Translations under genes and position numbers: made by a program
Part shown: piece by piece, positions 16,370 through 24,661 of the stretch
Position numbering within the stretch: the first letter of the stretch is position 1
Layout: each line of letters opens with the position of its first letter
Source: Niallia sp. FSL W8-0635
GTDB lineage: Bacteria; Bacillota; Bacilli; Bacillales; Cytobacillaceae
Length of the DNA stretch: 64,000 bases
Assembly (NCBI RefSeq): GCF_038007965.1
Contig: NZ_JBBOYD010000002.1
Span: forward strand, 62,001-126,000
Reading direction: 5' to 3'
Notes under the pieces: generated by a model
The model's database searches: none
What the model saw: the letters and a program-made list of their open reading frames with translations, nothing else
Told to the model about the DNA's origin: nothing

Positions 16370-18968
16370 GCTCCCTGGGATCACTATTTTAGTTACTGGG
16401 TTAGTCTCTGTTTTTTTATCAGTTAGAAGTATTTGTAACTATCTTTTCTTAGTTATTGGGCAGTTTTACAATAGTGTTCCTAGCTTCGTTTTATTTGGTA
16501 ACAGCTTAAGTCCAGGCTTAATTGGTTTTCTTACATGTACAGTCTTCTTGATTATCTCTTGGTTAGTAAGTACAAAATATGAAAAAACACAAAAAAAGTT
16601 GTGGAGAAGCCTATGGTTTTGGAATATGTTCATTGGAATAACAGCCTATTATATGTGGTTAATCACAGCACCTGTTTATAATACGCTCATTCCTTACCTA
16701 GGAAATCTTATCAATAGCATACATGTAGATAATATTTGGTTTAATGTAGCTGTTGGGGATATTAACACTTTGTTTTACACCTTAGTTTTTACTCCCTCAA
16801 TAGTTACAAGTATTATTTTAATTTGGTTGGGTGGACAATATTCCCAATACTCTAAACAAATTAAAGAAGCATTTGAAAAATTTGAATTTAAAAATGTATA
16901 TTTACAAAAATGGTTTAGAAATAGTAAAGAAGAGGTTTGGCCAGACGTTGTTCTAGGTCCCGATTCTCAAACTAAAGAACTTATTATTCAACCTGGTAAA
17001 GATAGATCATTACATAATGGCATATTCGGACCACCAGGAACAGGAAAAACATCAGCATTAATATTACCTATCATTAATCAGGATTTGCACTGGCTAACAA
17101 AGTTTATCAATGTATTTCCTAAAGTCTCTAAATTATCCAATTATAAAACGGAGGAAATAAGAGGAACATATTTAAGTAGTATTAGTATAATTGAACCATC
17201 TAACGATTTGTGTCAGAAAGCATTTCAATTAGTTAAAGCTCATGATATACCTGAAGAGGCTGTATTCTATATTGACCCTACGAACCCCAATACACCATCT
17301 ATTAATCCCATGCAAGGACCAGTTGACCAGGTAGCCGAAGCATTTGCAATGGTAATGGATGGAATTCAAGAAGGGGGAACAGGAAACTTTTTCTTTCAAC
17401 AAAGTCAAAGAAACCACTTAAAAAACTATATTTATCTATTAAAATTACACGACCCGTCTACAGAGGCACAATTTGATACTTTATTAAAAATGTACAATGA
17501 TCCTCAAATTGTTAGGCATATGCATTTAAAGTTAAAGGAAACTATCCCTAAAGATTATCACCTTATTAAAGATAGGGATGAACGAAACCATTGGGATATC
17601 GTAAAACAAATTGATAATTGGTTTAACATGAACCATATTCCTAAAACTAGTCGAAATGGAGCTAATGAACAAGTTAAAGAAGGCGAATACTATGGGGAAA
17701 CAGCTTATTTTGACGCACAAGGAGAATATGTTCAGGGGCTAAGAAACGTTCTAAATGATATAGGAGCAAATAAACTGATAAGACGCGTACTATTTGATAA
17801 ATCAGAGTTTTCTTTTGACGAGCACTTAAATAGAGGCGGTATATTATTAGTCAATACGGCAAAAGATGATTTAGGAGGTCTTTCTAACGTTTTAGGGAAG
17901 TTTGTTTTGCTAAGCCTACAGAATGCTGTATATAGGAGAACACCTCTAACTAGTACTTTTGCACATATAATCATCGATGAATTTCCAGACTATATTTATT
18001 TACCATTTAAAGAATTTATATCGCAAGCTAGAAAATATAAAGCTATTATTACTGTTGCAGCACAAACAGTAGCTCAATTGGCAGACAAATACGGAGAAAT
18101 GTACATGCATACTTTGTTAACTGGTTTTAGACACAAAATGGTTTATGGAGATATCTCTTATTTTGACGCACAATTATTCTCAAAATTATTAGGAGAAGAG
18201 GATAGTTATGAAGAAGGGAAAAACGAACAGACTGTTAGCCCTCTTCAAGAAGAACCTGTTATGCGATCCGGTAGTAGCTATCAACAAAAAACAGATGTCA
18301 TTCTAACACCAAATAAGTTAATTTTTCAGGAGCCATTCCAAGCTGCTGTGAAAATAGTTGTTAATAATAAACCGATACCTGTAAGGCAGATTGATGCAAA
18401 CTTTGTTCCAAAGGCTGAATTTAAAGAAGCGAAAGTAAAAGTAATCCAGGAAAGTGCTAGTATTTGGTTAGAGTCAAAATCCTTAAATACGGAATTGTTT
18501 CACGAAACAGATAAAGCGCTATCCGAAATAATTGATATACCACTTCAAGAGGAAGAACCATTAATAGGAATTCCTCTTCCAGAAAAAGATGCTGTAGAGG
18601 ATATAGAATTAGAATTAGTTGAATTTGATAGATACCCCGATAAATATTTATCTAAAAAAGAGATAAAAGAAGAAGCATATAAAACGAAGCCTATATCACA
18701 AAAAAGAACTTCTTTAGGCGAAAAAGCAATTAACATAAATGATGAGGTGGTTGACCTTGATGTATCAAGACTATTTTCAAAAAATATACCACCTTCGAAT
18801 GAATTAGCTAATCAATCAGTATCAGAATTAGATGAAAAAGAAGAATCATTCTATAATGATTTAATAAAAGAAATTGATGATACTACAAAAGAGGGGAAGG
18901 TTGAGAAAAAGGAAGAAGGAAAATCTAGTCCTTTTGACTTTATTACTCCATTTTCTGATAAAAGTTAA
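16344..18968 (+). CDS. VirD4/TraG-like coupling ATPase
   Basis: 874 aa. Three to four membrane spans lie in the first 175 residues, followed by a cytoplasmic ATPase. Walker A is GPPGTGKTS near residue 230 and Walker B is HIIIDEFPDYI near 540, with SQARKYKAIITVAAQTV after it (sensor-like motif of TraG/VirD4). The last 200 residues are acidic, low in complexity and probably flexible. Such ATPases deliver relaxase-DNA complexes to a conjugation channel at the inner membrane. Start is TTG after AAAGGGGGGC. No VirB4 or VirB6 gene is in the window; the only other secretion machine here is the Tad-like operon at 24.6-33 kb. Confidence 0.8.
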   Translation: MKELKVHPKLPGITILVTGLVSVFLSVRSICNYLFLVIGQFYNSVPSFVLFGNSLSPGLIGFLTCTVFLIISWLVSTKYEKTQKKLWRSLWFWNMFIGITAYYMWLITAPVYNTLIPYLGNLINSIHVDNIWFNVAVGDINTLFYTLVFTPSIVTSIILIWLGGQYSQYSKQIKEAFEKFEFKNVYLQKWFRNSKEEVWPDVVLGPDSQTKELIIQPGKDRSLHNGIFGPPGTGKTSALILPIINQDLHWLTKFINVFPKVSKLSNYKTEEIRGTYLSSISIIEPSNDLCQKAFQLVKAHDIPEEAVFYIDPTNPNTPSINPMQGPVDQVAEAFAMVMDGIQEGGTGNFFFQQSQRNHLKNYIYLLKLHDPSTEAQFDTLLKMYNDPQIVRHMHLKLKETIPKDYHLIKDRDERNHWDIVKQIDNWFNMNHIPKTSRNGANEQVKEGEYYGETAYFDAQGEYVQGLRNVLNDIGANKLIRRVLFDKSEFSFDEHLNRGGILLVNTAKDDLGGLSNVLGKFVLLSLQNAVYRRTPLTSTFAHIIIDEFPDYIYLPFKEFISQARKYKAIITVAAQTVAQLADKYGEMYMHTLLTGFRHKMVYGDISYFDAQLFSKLLGEEDSYEEGKNEQTVSPLQEEPVMRSGSSYQQKTDVILTPNKLIFQEPFQAAVKIVVNNKPIPVRQIDANFVPKAEFKEAKVKVIQESASIWLESKSLNTELFHETDKALSEIIDIPLQEEEPLIGIPLPEKDAVEDIELELVEFDRYPDKYLSKKEIKEEAYKTKPISQKRTSLGEKAININDEVVDLDVSRLFSKNIPPSNELANQSVSELDEKEESFYNDLIKEIDDTTKEGKVEKKEEGKSSPFDFITPFSDKS

Positions 18969-19078
18969 ATATATATCCTAGGTAATTTTCAGTAAGTATT
19001 GAAAAAATTAAAAATATAGGTTAAAATTCCAATAAGTTAGTAAACATAAAAAACAAATAATAAAATTAAATATTTAAT

Positions 19079-19136
19079 GGGAACGACCCAAGACGAAGTA
19101 GTTTGAATAACTGCTTTTGTTTTGGGTCGTTTTTTA
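19079..19136 (+). promoter_or_regulatory. GGGAA-NN-ACCC terminator leader (copy 2)
   Basis: GGGAACGACCC, a long nested stem (CGACCCAAGAC with its 3' partner, and AGTAGTT/AACTGCT inside), then TTTTTT. It is nearly identical to the leader at 34447-34506. The CG before ACCC pairs with the CG after GGGT. A T-rich -10-like stretch lies just upstream. Confidence 0.75.
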
Positions 19137-19171
19137 TGTTTACAGTAAATTCACTATTAGGAGGGAAAATG

Positions 19172-20074
19172 ATGGCTGAAACACTAAAAACATCATGGGT
19201 TAATGACAACCAATTAAATGAACTAGCAAAGATTAAGCGAGATAGAACTATAATTAAAGGAGCTGTAACTGCAGTATCAACAAGGGAAACCAAAGTATTA
19301 GAAGATGGAAAATATGTAAAAAAACAGATGGAAGTAGCAACATTTCTCTTAGAAGGTACAAACATTACAGCATATTGCCCAAGCAACGAATTTTCTGATC
19401 ATGATTTCCGTTCATTAAACGGTTTTACAGGATCAATTCAAGAAGTGATTGTAGACCAAATAGACATTGAAGACAATATTGTATTGGTATCAGTTAGGAA
19501 AGCGGATGATATCAGAAAAGCGGAATTCATGAAACAATTAGTAACACTAGAAGCTGAAGATTCCTTAAAGTCAACAATTTTTGACGGTGTAGTAAGAGGT
19601 TATAATCCAAACACGAGGAAGGTTTTTGTCCGTATTAATGGTGCAGATTGCTTTATGAACGCTAGACATTGGAGCTGGGAAAATGGAAATATTCAGCATG
19701 AAATTAATCGAGGAGAAACAATACAAGTAAAAGTTTTGAGATTTGATAAAGAAAATAATCTTATTCAAGTTAGCAGAAGGGATACTCAAGATGATCCATT
19801 TAAAAAATTAATCGAACTTTATAATCAAAACAGTACAGTCGCTGGTAAAGTAACGAATCTAGACCCCATACATGGAATATTTGTTAAATTAGATGCAGGA
19901 TTAGAAGTTAAAGGGATCCGTCCCCGTCACTTGCCAGAGCCAGTAGTTGGAGATATTGTTTCTTGCACTATCCGCTCCATCGATAAAGATAAAAGACATG
20001 CCAAAGTAACTATTACGGGGTATCCAAGGGGTAAAAAGAAAATCAAAGATGTCGCTTCATTCCTCTTTGAATAA
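19172..20074 (+). CDS. S1-domain RNA-binding protein
   Basis: About 300 aa, made of three S1-like OB-fold modules: residues 25-105 (divergent), 130-205 (VRGYNPNTRKVFVRINGADCFM to KVLRFDKENNLIQVSRR) and 215-290 (GKVTNLDPIHGIFVKLDAGLEVKGI to SIDKDKRHAKVTITG). S1 domains bind single-stranded RNA, as in ribosomal protein S1. GGAGGG lies 6 bases before the chosen ATG (a second ATG directly precedes it). The stop overlaps the next start as TAATG. Its own leader is one of the five terminator leaders, so it could act on them; that is speculation. Confidence 0.8.
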   Translation: MAETLKTSWVNDNQLNELAKIKRDRTIIKGAVTAVSTRETKVLEDGKYVKKQMEVATFLLEGTNITAYCPSNEFSDHDFRSLNGFTGSIQEVIVDQIDIEDNIVLVSVRKADDIRKAEFMKQLVTLEAEDSLKSTIFDGVVRGYNPNTRKVFVRINGADCFMNARHWSWENGNIQHEINRGETIQVKVLRFDKENNLIQVSRRDTQDDPFKKLIELYNQNSTVAGKVTNLDPIHGIFVKLDAGLEVKGIRPRHLPEPVVGDIVSCTIRSIDKDKRHAKVTITGYPRGKKKIKDVASFLFE

Positions 20075-21030
20075 TGAATATTTCTGAACAAAATAACTTA
20101 GTAATGGACGATTTCCCTGTTTTCACCACAAGAAATGGTGAAATCCCTTTCTGGGACCATCCACTACTTAAAAGTAGTTATGTAAAACCTTCGAAATATT
20201 ACCCATATACAGGGATAGAAGGTGCTATGACACTATTAAACAGAAAAATTATTGATGAAGCGGATTTTACCCTTATTAAAGTTCTAGGTGACGCTGTTTG
20301 TGCAAATGAGGACCAAATTAGTAGATATATGTCTTCTCTAATGAGTAGGTCAGAAACCTCTAAGCGTTTAGATCGATTGAGAACCAATGGTGTTGTAGAT
20401 AGATGGAAAGTTAGAATACGGGGTGATGAAGAAACACGACCTCCCGCTCCCTTTACATTAGGGGTAGCGGGTTATAGGCTACTAAAACATTATTATAGCG
20501 ATCAGTTCTTTATGGCCCCTGATAGATGGGATAATTATGGTGTAGGTGGATTAAAACGATATGTATCAATGAATGAGCTTCGCTGCCAATTCATAGAAAA
20601 GAAAGTTGTTTCTAAATGGAAATGGAATGCTCGTCTAGCAAATAATGCTCGGTATAAGTTCCCAATGAGTGCAGCAGAAGTAAAAACCCCTAATGGGAAT
20701 ATTAACTTTCTTATTGACAGAGCACAAATGAACCAAAACTTTATTGGTTATTTCAGAGATAAGTTTGAGAATTGGAAATATGTCTATAATAAATATGGTA
20801 ATTTACCAATTTCAGATTTTCCTGAAAATCCGCAAATCGTAATTATATATACATCTACCATATCTATTGCTGAAGCAATTCATAAAGAACTGTTATTAGA
20901 TACATTACCATTTAATATTCTTTTCTTAGTTGAAGAATTAATAAATGAAAATTTAGAGAGTGCCTATTATCAACCACTGAAACATCAAAAATTACAAAGA
21001 ATAAATGTTCATTTGCAGGGGAATTATTAA
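20074..21030 (+). CDS. Replication-relaxation-like protein (second)
   Basis: 318 aa. Residues 55-115 form a winged-helix-like part (LIKVLGDAVCANEDQISRYMSSL, then SKRLDRLRTNGVVDRWKVR), followed by RYVSMNELRCQFIEKKVV and a nuclease-like core with AAEVKTPNGNINFLIDRA near residues 200-215. The order resembles the protein at 15077-16369, though the acidic motif is weaker. It is coupled to the S1 gene by a TAATG overlap and is followed by a terminator. Probably a plasmid DNA-processing or regulatory protein. Confidence 0.6.
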   Translation: MNISEQNNLVMDDFPVFTTRNGEIPFWDHPLLKSSYVKPSKYYPYTGIEGAMTLLNRKIIDEADFTLIKVLGDAVCANEDQISRYMSSLMSRSETSKRLDRLRTNGVVDRWKVRIRGDEETRPPAPFTLGVAGYRLLKHYYSDQFFMAPDRWDNYGVGGLKRYVSMNELRCQFIEKKVVSKWKWNARLANNARYKFPMSAAEVKTPNGNINFLIDRAQMNQNFIGYFRDKFENWKYVYNKYGNLPISDFPENPQIVIIYTSTISIAEAIHKELLLDTLPFNILFLVEELINENLESAYYQPLKHQKLQRINVHLQGNY

Positions 21031-21123
21031 TTAAATTTCCCTGTAATTATATATCATTATTAAAATGCTGTAAGTATCATAAAAGAACAAATTACCTTAA
21101 AAGAGATGAACTTTTAATTATGT

Positions 21124-21157
21124 ATAGCGGCCCTTATCCAGAACCGCTATTTTTTTA
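21124..21157. terminator. Terminator after the S1 operon
   Basis: ATAGCGG and CCGCTAT arms with a 13-base loop, then TTTTTT on the + strand. It overlaps the end of the 36-aa minus-strand gene, whose stop lies in the 3' arm. Confidence 0.85.
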
Positions 21158-21257
21158 TTTTTACTTTCTTAACTGCTGCTGATTTTTTCCCTAGCTCTCC
21201 AAACTGTTTTAAAACTTCCTTAGATACAGGACTAATTACAGTGTTTTTTTTTGCCAT
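21147..21257 (-). CDS. 36-aa basic small protein
   Basis: Begins MAKKNTVISPVSKEVLKQ and ends VKKVKIKK; about 11 Lys and no Cys. AAAGGAG lies 9 bases before the ATG. The stop codon falls inside the terminator of the convergent S1 operon, so one hairpin could serve both directions. Small Lys-rich peptides of this kind often bind DNA or RNA. No family recognised. Confidence 0.55.
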   Translation of the reverse strand: MAKKNTVISPVSKEVLKQFGELGKKSAAVKKVKIKK

Positions 21258-21433
21258 ATAAAAAGCTCCTTTTATATAAAATTATTCGTCTATTTAAAGT
21301 TTGTCCAAAATTCTAGTTTCTATACGTTCTAAACCTCTCCTCCTCCTCATACTCTATCAATATAACAATTTGGCATACTGACACTGAGATAAAGTAGGGC
21401 AAAACAAAAAAAGAAGAGGGGGAAGAGAGGGCT

Positions 21434-21880
21434 ATGGATGGAAGGAAGCCATTAAATCCTATTTTTAACAACAATCATAAAAAGAAAGAAGATCCATTAC
21501 TAATAAGGAATGTTCGGAAAATACCAATAACAAAAGATGAGGGACGCAAAACGAGGATAGATAAAAAAAAGGATGTTAAGATTCCTCTTTCAGATGAAGA
21601 AAGAAAACTCATTAAAAGATTGGCAAATAGGAGAGGACTACAACCAACACCTTTTTGTTCACTCTTAGTAAAAAAAGCTCTAACAGAATATAAAGATGCC
21701 CAAATTTTTGATGACTCCTATGACCCAAAAGGCAAGCCTTATCCTGCTAAATTAGAAGTTTACTATCATGACCTACTCTTTGATAAGACAGTTGAATGGG
21801 ATTGTAGCCTTAAAGAAGCAGCATACCGCCTATTGAAATTCATGTTAATAAAAGAAAGAGATGGTCATTTATATGGCTAA
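21434..21880 (+). CDS. Putative ribbon-helix-helix DNA-binding protein
   Basis: 148 aa. The first 50 residues are basic and disordered-looking. Residues 50-85 (DVKIPLSDEERKLIKRLANRRG, then FCSLLVKKAL) have the strand-helix-helix pattern of CopG/Arc-type repressors. The C-terminal part ends CSLKEAAYRLLKFML. It overlaps the next gene by 20 bases. GGGGGAAGAGAGGG precedes the ATG. Such proteins control plasmid copy number or transfer. Identity moderate. Confidence 0.55.
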   Translation: MDGRKPLNPIFNNNHKKKEDPLLIRNVRKIPITKDEGRKTRIDKKKDVKIPLSDEERKLIKRLANRRGLQPTPFCSLLVKKALTEYKDAQIFDDSYDPKGKPYPAKLEVYYHDLLFDKTVEWDCSLKEAAYRLLKFMLIKERDGHLYG

Positions 21881-22487
21881 ATCAAATAAACCAATATATC
21901 CTGTTTATGAAGAGGAACTTAATGAGTTATCGTATCGACCAGATGGATTTTTTGACAGATTATTAAACTTTTCATTAAATAAATTAACTAACCCAGTTAA
22001 ACTTCCTTATTCCTTTTTCATCCCTGTTTCTGAATATTTGAGAGGGGAGTTATTTTGTGAAGATGTCGCGGAGGCAATGGGAAATTATGAATTTACCCAA
22101 CGAGATCTTATAAGTATTTTAGTCGATGACTTTCTATTTCAAGTTAAAGATAGGAACAATCCTTACGACTTATATCATGAATTAAAACAGAGAAATGATT
22201 ATTTTGTAAAAATATATAGTTATTCGGAAGATAAGCATCAACCTCTTACTTTTGCTAAACCAAATAAAACAACCAAAACAAAACAGATTAAATGTTCACT
22301 AAGAAGAAAAGTAGCACTTAGATTGGAGGTAATGCTATCTGATATTACAGATGTTGAACCAGAAAATGAATTTGTAGTAGAGGATATATTAAGATTACTA
22401 TATCGTGATTTTATACAACAGTATAAGAAAGGTAACTTAGGAAACGTAATACCAGGTATAATTAGAAGATTGAATGCTGATAAATAA
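21861..22487 (+). CDS. Hypothetical protein paired with RHH-like gene
   Basis: 208 aa (or 204 from the ATG reading MAKSNK at 21873). The C-terminal 60 residues (KQIKCSLRRKVALRLEVML, then VEDILRLLYRDFIQQY) have the beta-strand and paired-helix look of a ribbon-helix-helix domain, like the upstream gene but at the other end of the protein. Soluble. The two genes overlap and should be made together, so a shared DNA-binding complex is plausible. Confidence 0.55.
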   Translation: MVIYMAKSNKPIYPVYEEELNELSYRPDGFFDRLLNFSLNKLTNPVKLPYSFFIPVSEYLRGELFCEDVAEAMGNYEFTQRDLISILVDDFLFQVKDRNNPYDLYHELKQRNDYFVKIYSYSEDKHQPLTFAKPNKTTKTKQIKCSLRRKVALRLEVMLSDITDVEPENEFVVEDILRLLYRDFIQQYKKGNLGNVIPGIIRRLNADK

Positions 22488-22518
22488 AAAGAAAAATCAG
22501 AATGGACTAACTACTTTG

Positions 22519-22553
22519 TTTTGCCTTACACTGATTGCAACAGTAAGGCAAAA
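22519..22553 (+). terminator. Inverted repeat after the RHH-like pair
   Basis: TTTTGCCTTAC and GTAAGGCAAAA, perfect 11-base arms around a 13-base loop. There is no T run after it, so it may be a weak terminator or an operator. The following 260 bases to the toxin promoter show no gene. Confidence 0.5.
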
Positions 22554-22815
22554 TAAACTTTCAAGATTGAAATCCTAGTAATACATGTTTATTTATAGAA
22601 AAATTATTATAATCGATATTTTGAAGGACCTATAATGAACGTCCTATGCTATTGTGTGTATTAATGACTATTGACTATAATGACGAACAAGTTAGTCTAA
22701 GAACTACATTTTATTACCAGTTAAAGACTTAAATAATTTCCCCTCAATTTCTCAAAATTTATCCCCACCTATTATCAATTATCCAACCTAAAATATTGAT
22801 AATTTTCAAAAAAAA

Positions 22816-22844
22816 TTGAAAAAACAACAAAATTTCTATATAAT
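22816..22844 (+). promoter_or_regulatory. SigA-type promoter of the toxin pair
   Basis: TTGAAA and TATAAT separated by 17 bases, about 45 bases before the start of the 99-aa membrane protein. This operon lacks the terminator leader seen on the transfer and pilus operons. Confidence 0.8.
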
Positions 22845-22888
22845 GGAATAGTTAGCAATAAATTTACAGTATAGAAAGGGGGGGAAAT

Positions 22889-23188
22889 ATGTCTATTAGA
22901 AAAAGATTATTTCAGTTATTATTAGTAGATTTTGTTTATTTATTGATCTATTTTATTTACATTATAAGTCCAATATATCCTGGATATTATTTATTAGGAA
23001 TTATAAATATTGTCTGCTTAATAATTGGTCTAGTTTTATTTCTTATGTATTTAAAAAATGCCATAACTATAAAGAAATTTAAAAGTGTAGATATATTTTT
23101 GACTATTGGGTACTTAATTTCAATTTTTATTATGTCTTATACTTTTATTGTCTGGTTACTTTTTAGTCCAGATTGGTTCAATGGTTAG
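22889..23188 (+). CDS. Small three-span membrane protein, possible immunity protein
   Basis: 99 aa with three hydrophobic spans (about residues 10-30, 33-53 and 70-92), short polar loops and no known motif. AAAGGGGGGG precedes the ATG. It lies 39 bases before a secreted toxin-like gene and shares its promoter. Membrane immunity proteins often accompany exported toxins, though for an RNase-type toxin a cytosolic inhibitor would be more usual, so a secretion helper is also possible. Confidence 0.65.
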   Translation: MSIRKRLFQLLLVDFVYLLIYFIYIISPIYPGYYLLGIINIVCLIIGLVLFLMYLKNAITIKKFKSVDIFLTIGYLISIFIMSYTFIVWLLFSPDWFNG

Positions 23189-23227
23189 TAATCTTAAAAA
23201 ATAATTTAATAGTGAGGTAATAAAGTT

Positions 23228-24070
23228 ATGAAGAGTAATAGAATTTTTTTAACTAAATTTATAATTGTTATAGCTTGTTTATTTATTCTTACACCTACTA
23301 ATATTTATGCTGCTGAACCTGACTCTTCAAATGGTGTTTTAAATGAAATTAATAATTCTATAGAAGACATATATAATGATTCAATTGATTTAAATGTTAC
23401 AGCCGTTTCTTCTGATGAAGATGCTTATACACTACTTCTTAAACATAAAGATCTAGTTTCATTAAATTCCGATAAAACACTCAATGTTAATTATAATAGT
23501 TTTGTAGATGCTGAAAAATTATCGGAGAATGATCTTAATACTTTAAAGAATTTTATTGAAAAAATAAATGTACTAATTACTGAAAAAGCAATTACCGTAG
23601 ACAAAGATCTTTTAATTAACTATGTTACAGATGTACCTAGGGAAATTGTTATAAGACCTATGGCGCAAATTATTAGTATTATGTCTTCAACTAGAAGTCA
23701 TGCAAAATCACTTAAAAAAGTATATGACAATGCTGTATTTGGAACTAGACATCTAGTTGCTGGTTCATATTTCGCACAAAGAGTTAAACCCGGTGGAGTA
23801 TGGGATTATAAAGTTCAATTAGGAACAACAACAAAGTATACAGTTTCAGATTTAAATAAATCTTTAATGACAGGTGAAGCAATTGGTAATTTTCATTATG
23901 GGTATGTTGGAAGATCTATTTTTAGTGCTACAACTTTAAAGTCTGCAGCTGGGTTAGTACAAATCGGTGTTGGAACTTCTGACATAAAATTTTACAAGAG
24001 TTTTTTCGATGATCCAAAAGATCAAGCACAAATTCAAAAAGGGATAGATAAATATAATTCTGAACATTAG
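23228..24070 (+). CDS. Secreted polymorphic toxin type 44 domain protein
   Basis: 280 aa. Residues 1-29 are a Sec signal (IIVIACLFILTPTNIYAAE, cut after YAA). Residues 30-160 are a helical, Asp/Asn-rich N-terminal part. The C-terminal 115 residues match the pattern of the type 44 polymorphic toxin domain (predicted nuclease): a WDYK motif, GNFHYGYVGRS, AAGLVQIG and DDPKDQAQIQKGIDKY. In that family these motifs read WDhK, NxHYGYVG and DDPxDQxxIxxGxxLY. With no long delivery stalk or WXG domain it is exported by Sec. A strong terminator follows. Domain call moderate to good; activity and target unknown. Confidence 0.7.
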   Translation: MKSNRIFLTKFIIVIACLFILTPTNIYAAEPDSSNGVLNEINNSIEDIYNDSIDLNVTAVSSDEDAYTLLLKHKDLVSLNSDKTLNVNYNSFVDAEKLSENDLNTLKNFIEKINVLITEKAITVDKDLLINYVTDVPREIVIRPMAQIISIMSSTRSHAKSLKKVYDNAVFGTRHLVAGSYFAQRVKPGGVWDYKVQLGTTTKYTVSDLNKSLMTGEAIGNFHYGYVGRSIFSATTLKSAAGLVQIGVGTSDIKFYKSFFDDPKDQAQIQKGIDKYNSEH

Positions 24071-24125
24071 AATACACTTGGAACTTTTATAAGATAAAAT
24101 AATTGATTAAACAGAATAAACAGAG

Positions 24126-24176
24126 ATACCTGTAGTTAGGACATTTTAAAAAGAATGCTAACTACAGGTATTTTTA
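24126..24176 (+). terminator. Terminator of the toxin operon
   Basis: Perfect 14-base arms (ATACCTGTAGTTAG and its complement) around a 23-base loop, followed by TTTTAT. Confidence 0.85.
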
Positions 24177-24583
24177 TATACATATCTATTATATTAATTA
24201 ATCTTATATTTGTAATTTAACAGGTATATTTAGAATATTTCAAAATATATTATGTTAAAACAACTAATAATCTCTTATTTATTGTTAAGGAGCATTTTCT
24301 AGCTTTTTCAATATCAACTTCTAATACTTTTTTCTTATTCTTTGTAAGAGACTCCTTAAAAGAAGCTAAATATAACTTTTCATATGTAACAGAAATTGAT
24401 TTAAGCGATAATTAAATTTTTCAATACTTTTTGTTAATAATTAACTTGAATGTGGAGTAGTAACATGATACTATAATTTTAAAGATTGAATCGTCGTCAA
24501 TCTTTCTCTTTTAAATGTAAATGTCTTCTAGGATTCTAGAAGACTTTCATACCGAAAATACGCAAATTAATATAATGACTAAC
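24177..24583. other. Non-coding region before the Tad operon
   Basis: About 400 AT-rich bases. AAAGATTG...CAATCTTT (24480-24504) followed by CTCTTTT, and GTCTTCTAG...CTAGAAGAC just after 24520, are two hairpins before the leader at 24584. A TATAAT near 24475 could drive an earlier transcript. On the minus strand a frame of about 50 codons (rich in Lys, no ATG or ribosome site) may be a gene remnant. Confidence 0.4.
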
Positions 24584-24643
24584 GGGAAGCACCCGAATGT
24601 AAGACAATTCTTTGTAATTGCCTTGTGTTCGGGTGTTTTTTTG
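24584..24643 (+). promoter_or_regulatory. GGGAA-NN-ACCC terminator leader (copy 3)
   Basis: GGGAAGCACCC, nested stem (GCACCCGAA with TTCGGGTGT; inner AAGACAATT/AATTGCCTT), then TTTTTTT. A TATAAT at 24571-24576 puts the transcript start at the first G. The GC before ACCC pairs with GT after GGGT (one wobble). The ribosome site AAAGGAG follows within 10 bases. Confidence 0.75.
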
Positions 24644-24661
24644 TTTTAAAGGAGTTTTAGT

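Noticed and set aside
24240..24420. Minus-strand frame of about 50 codons before the Tad operon
   Set aside because: No start codon or ribosome site; at most a remnant.
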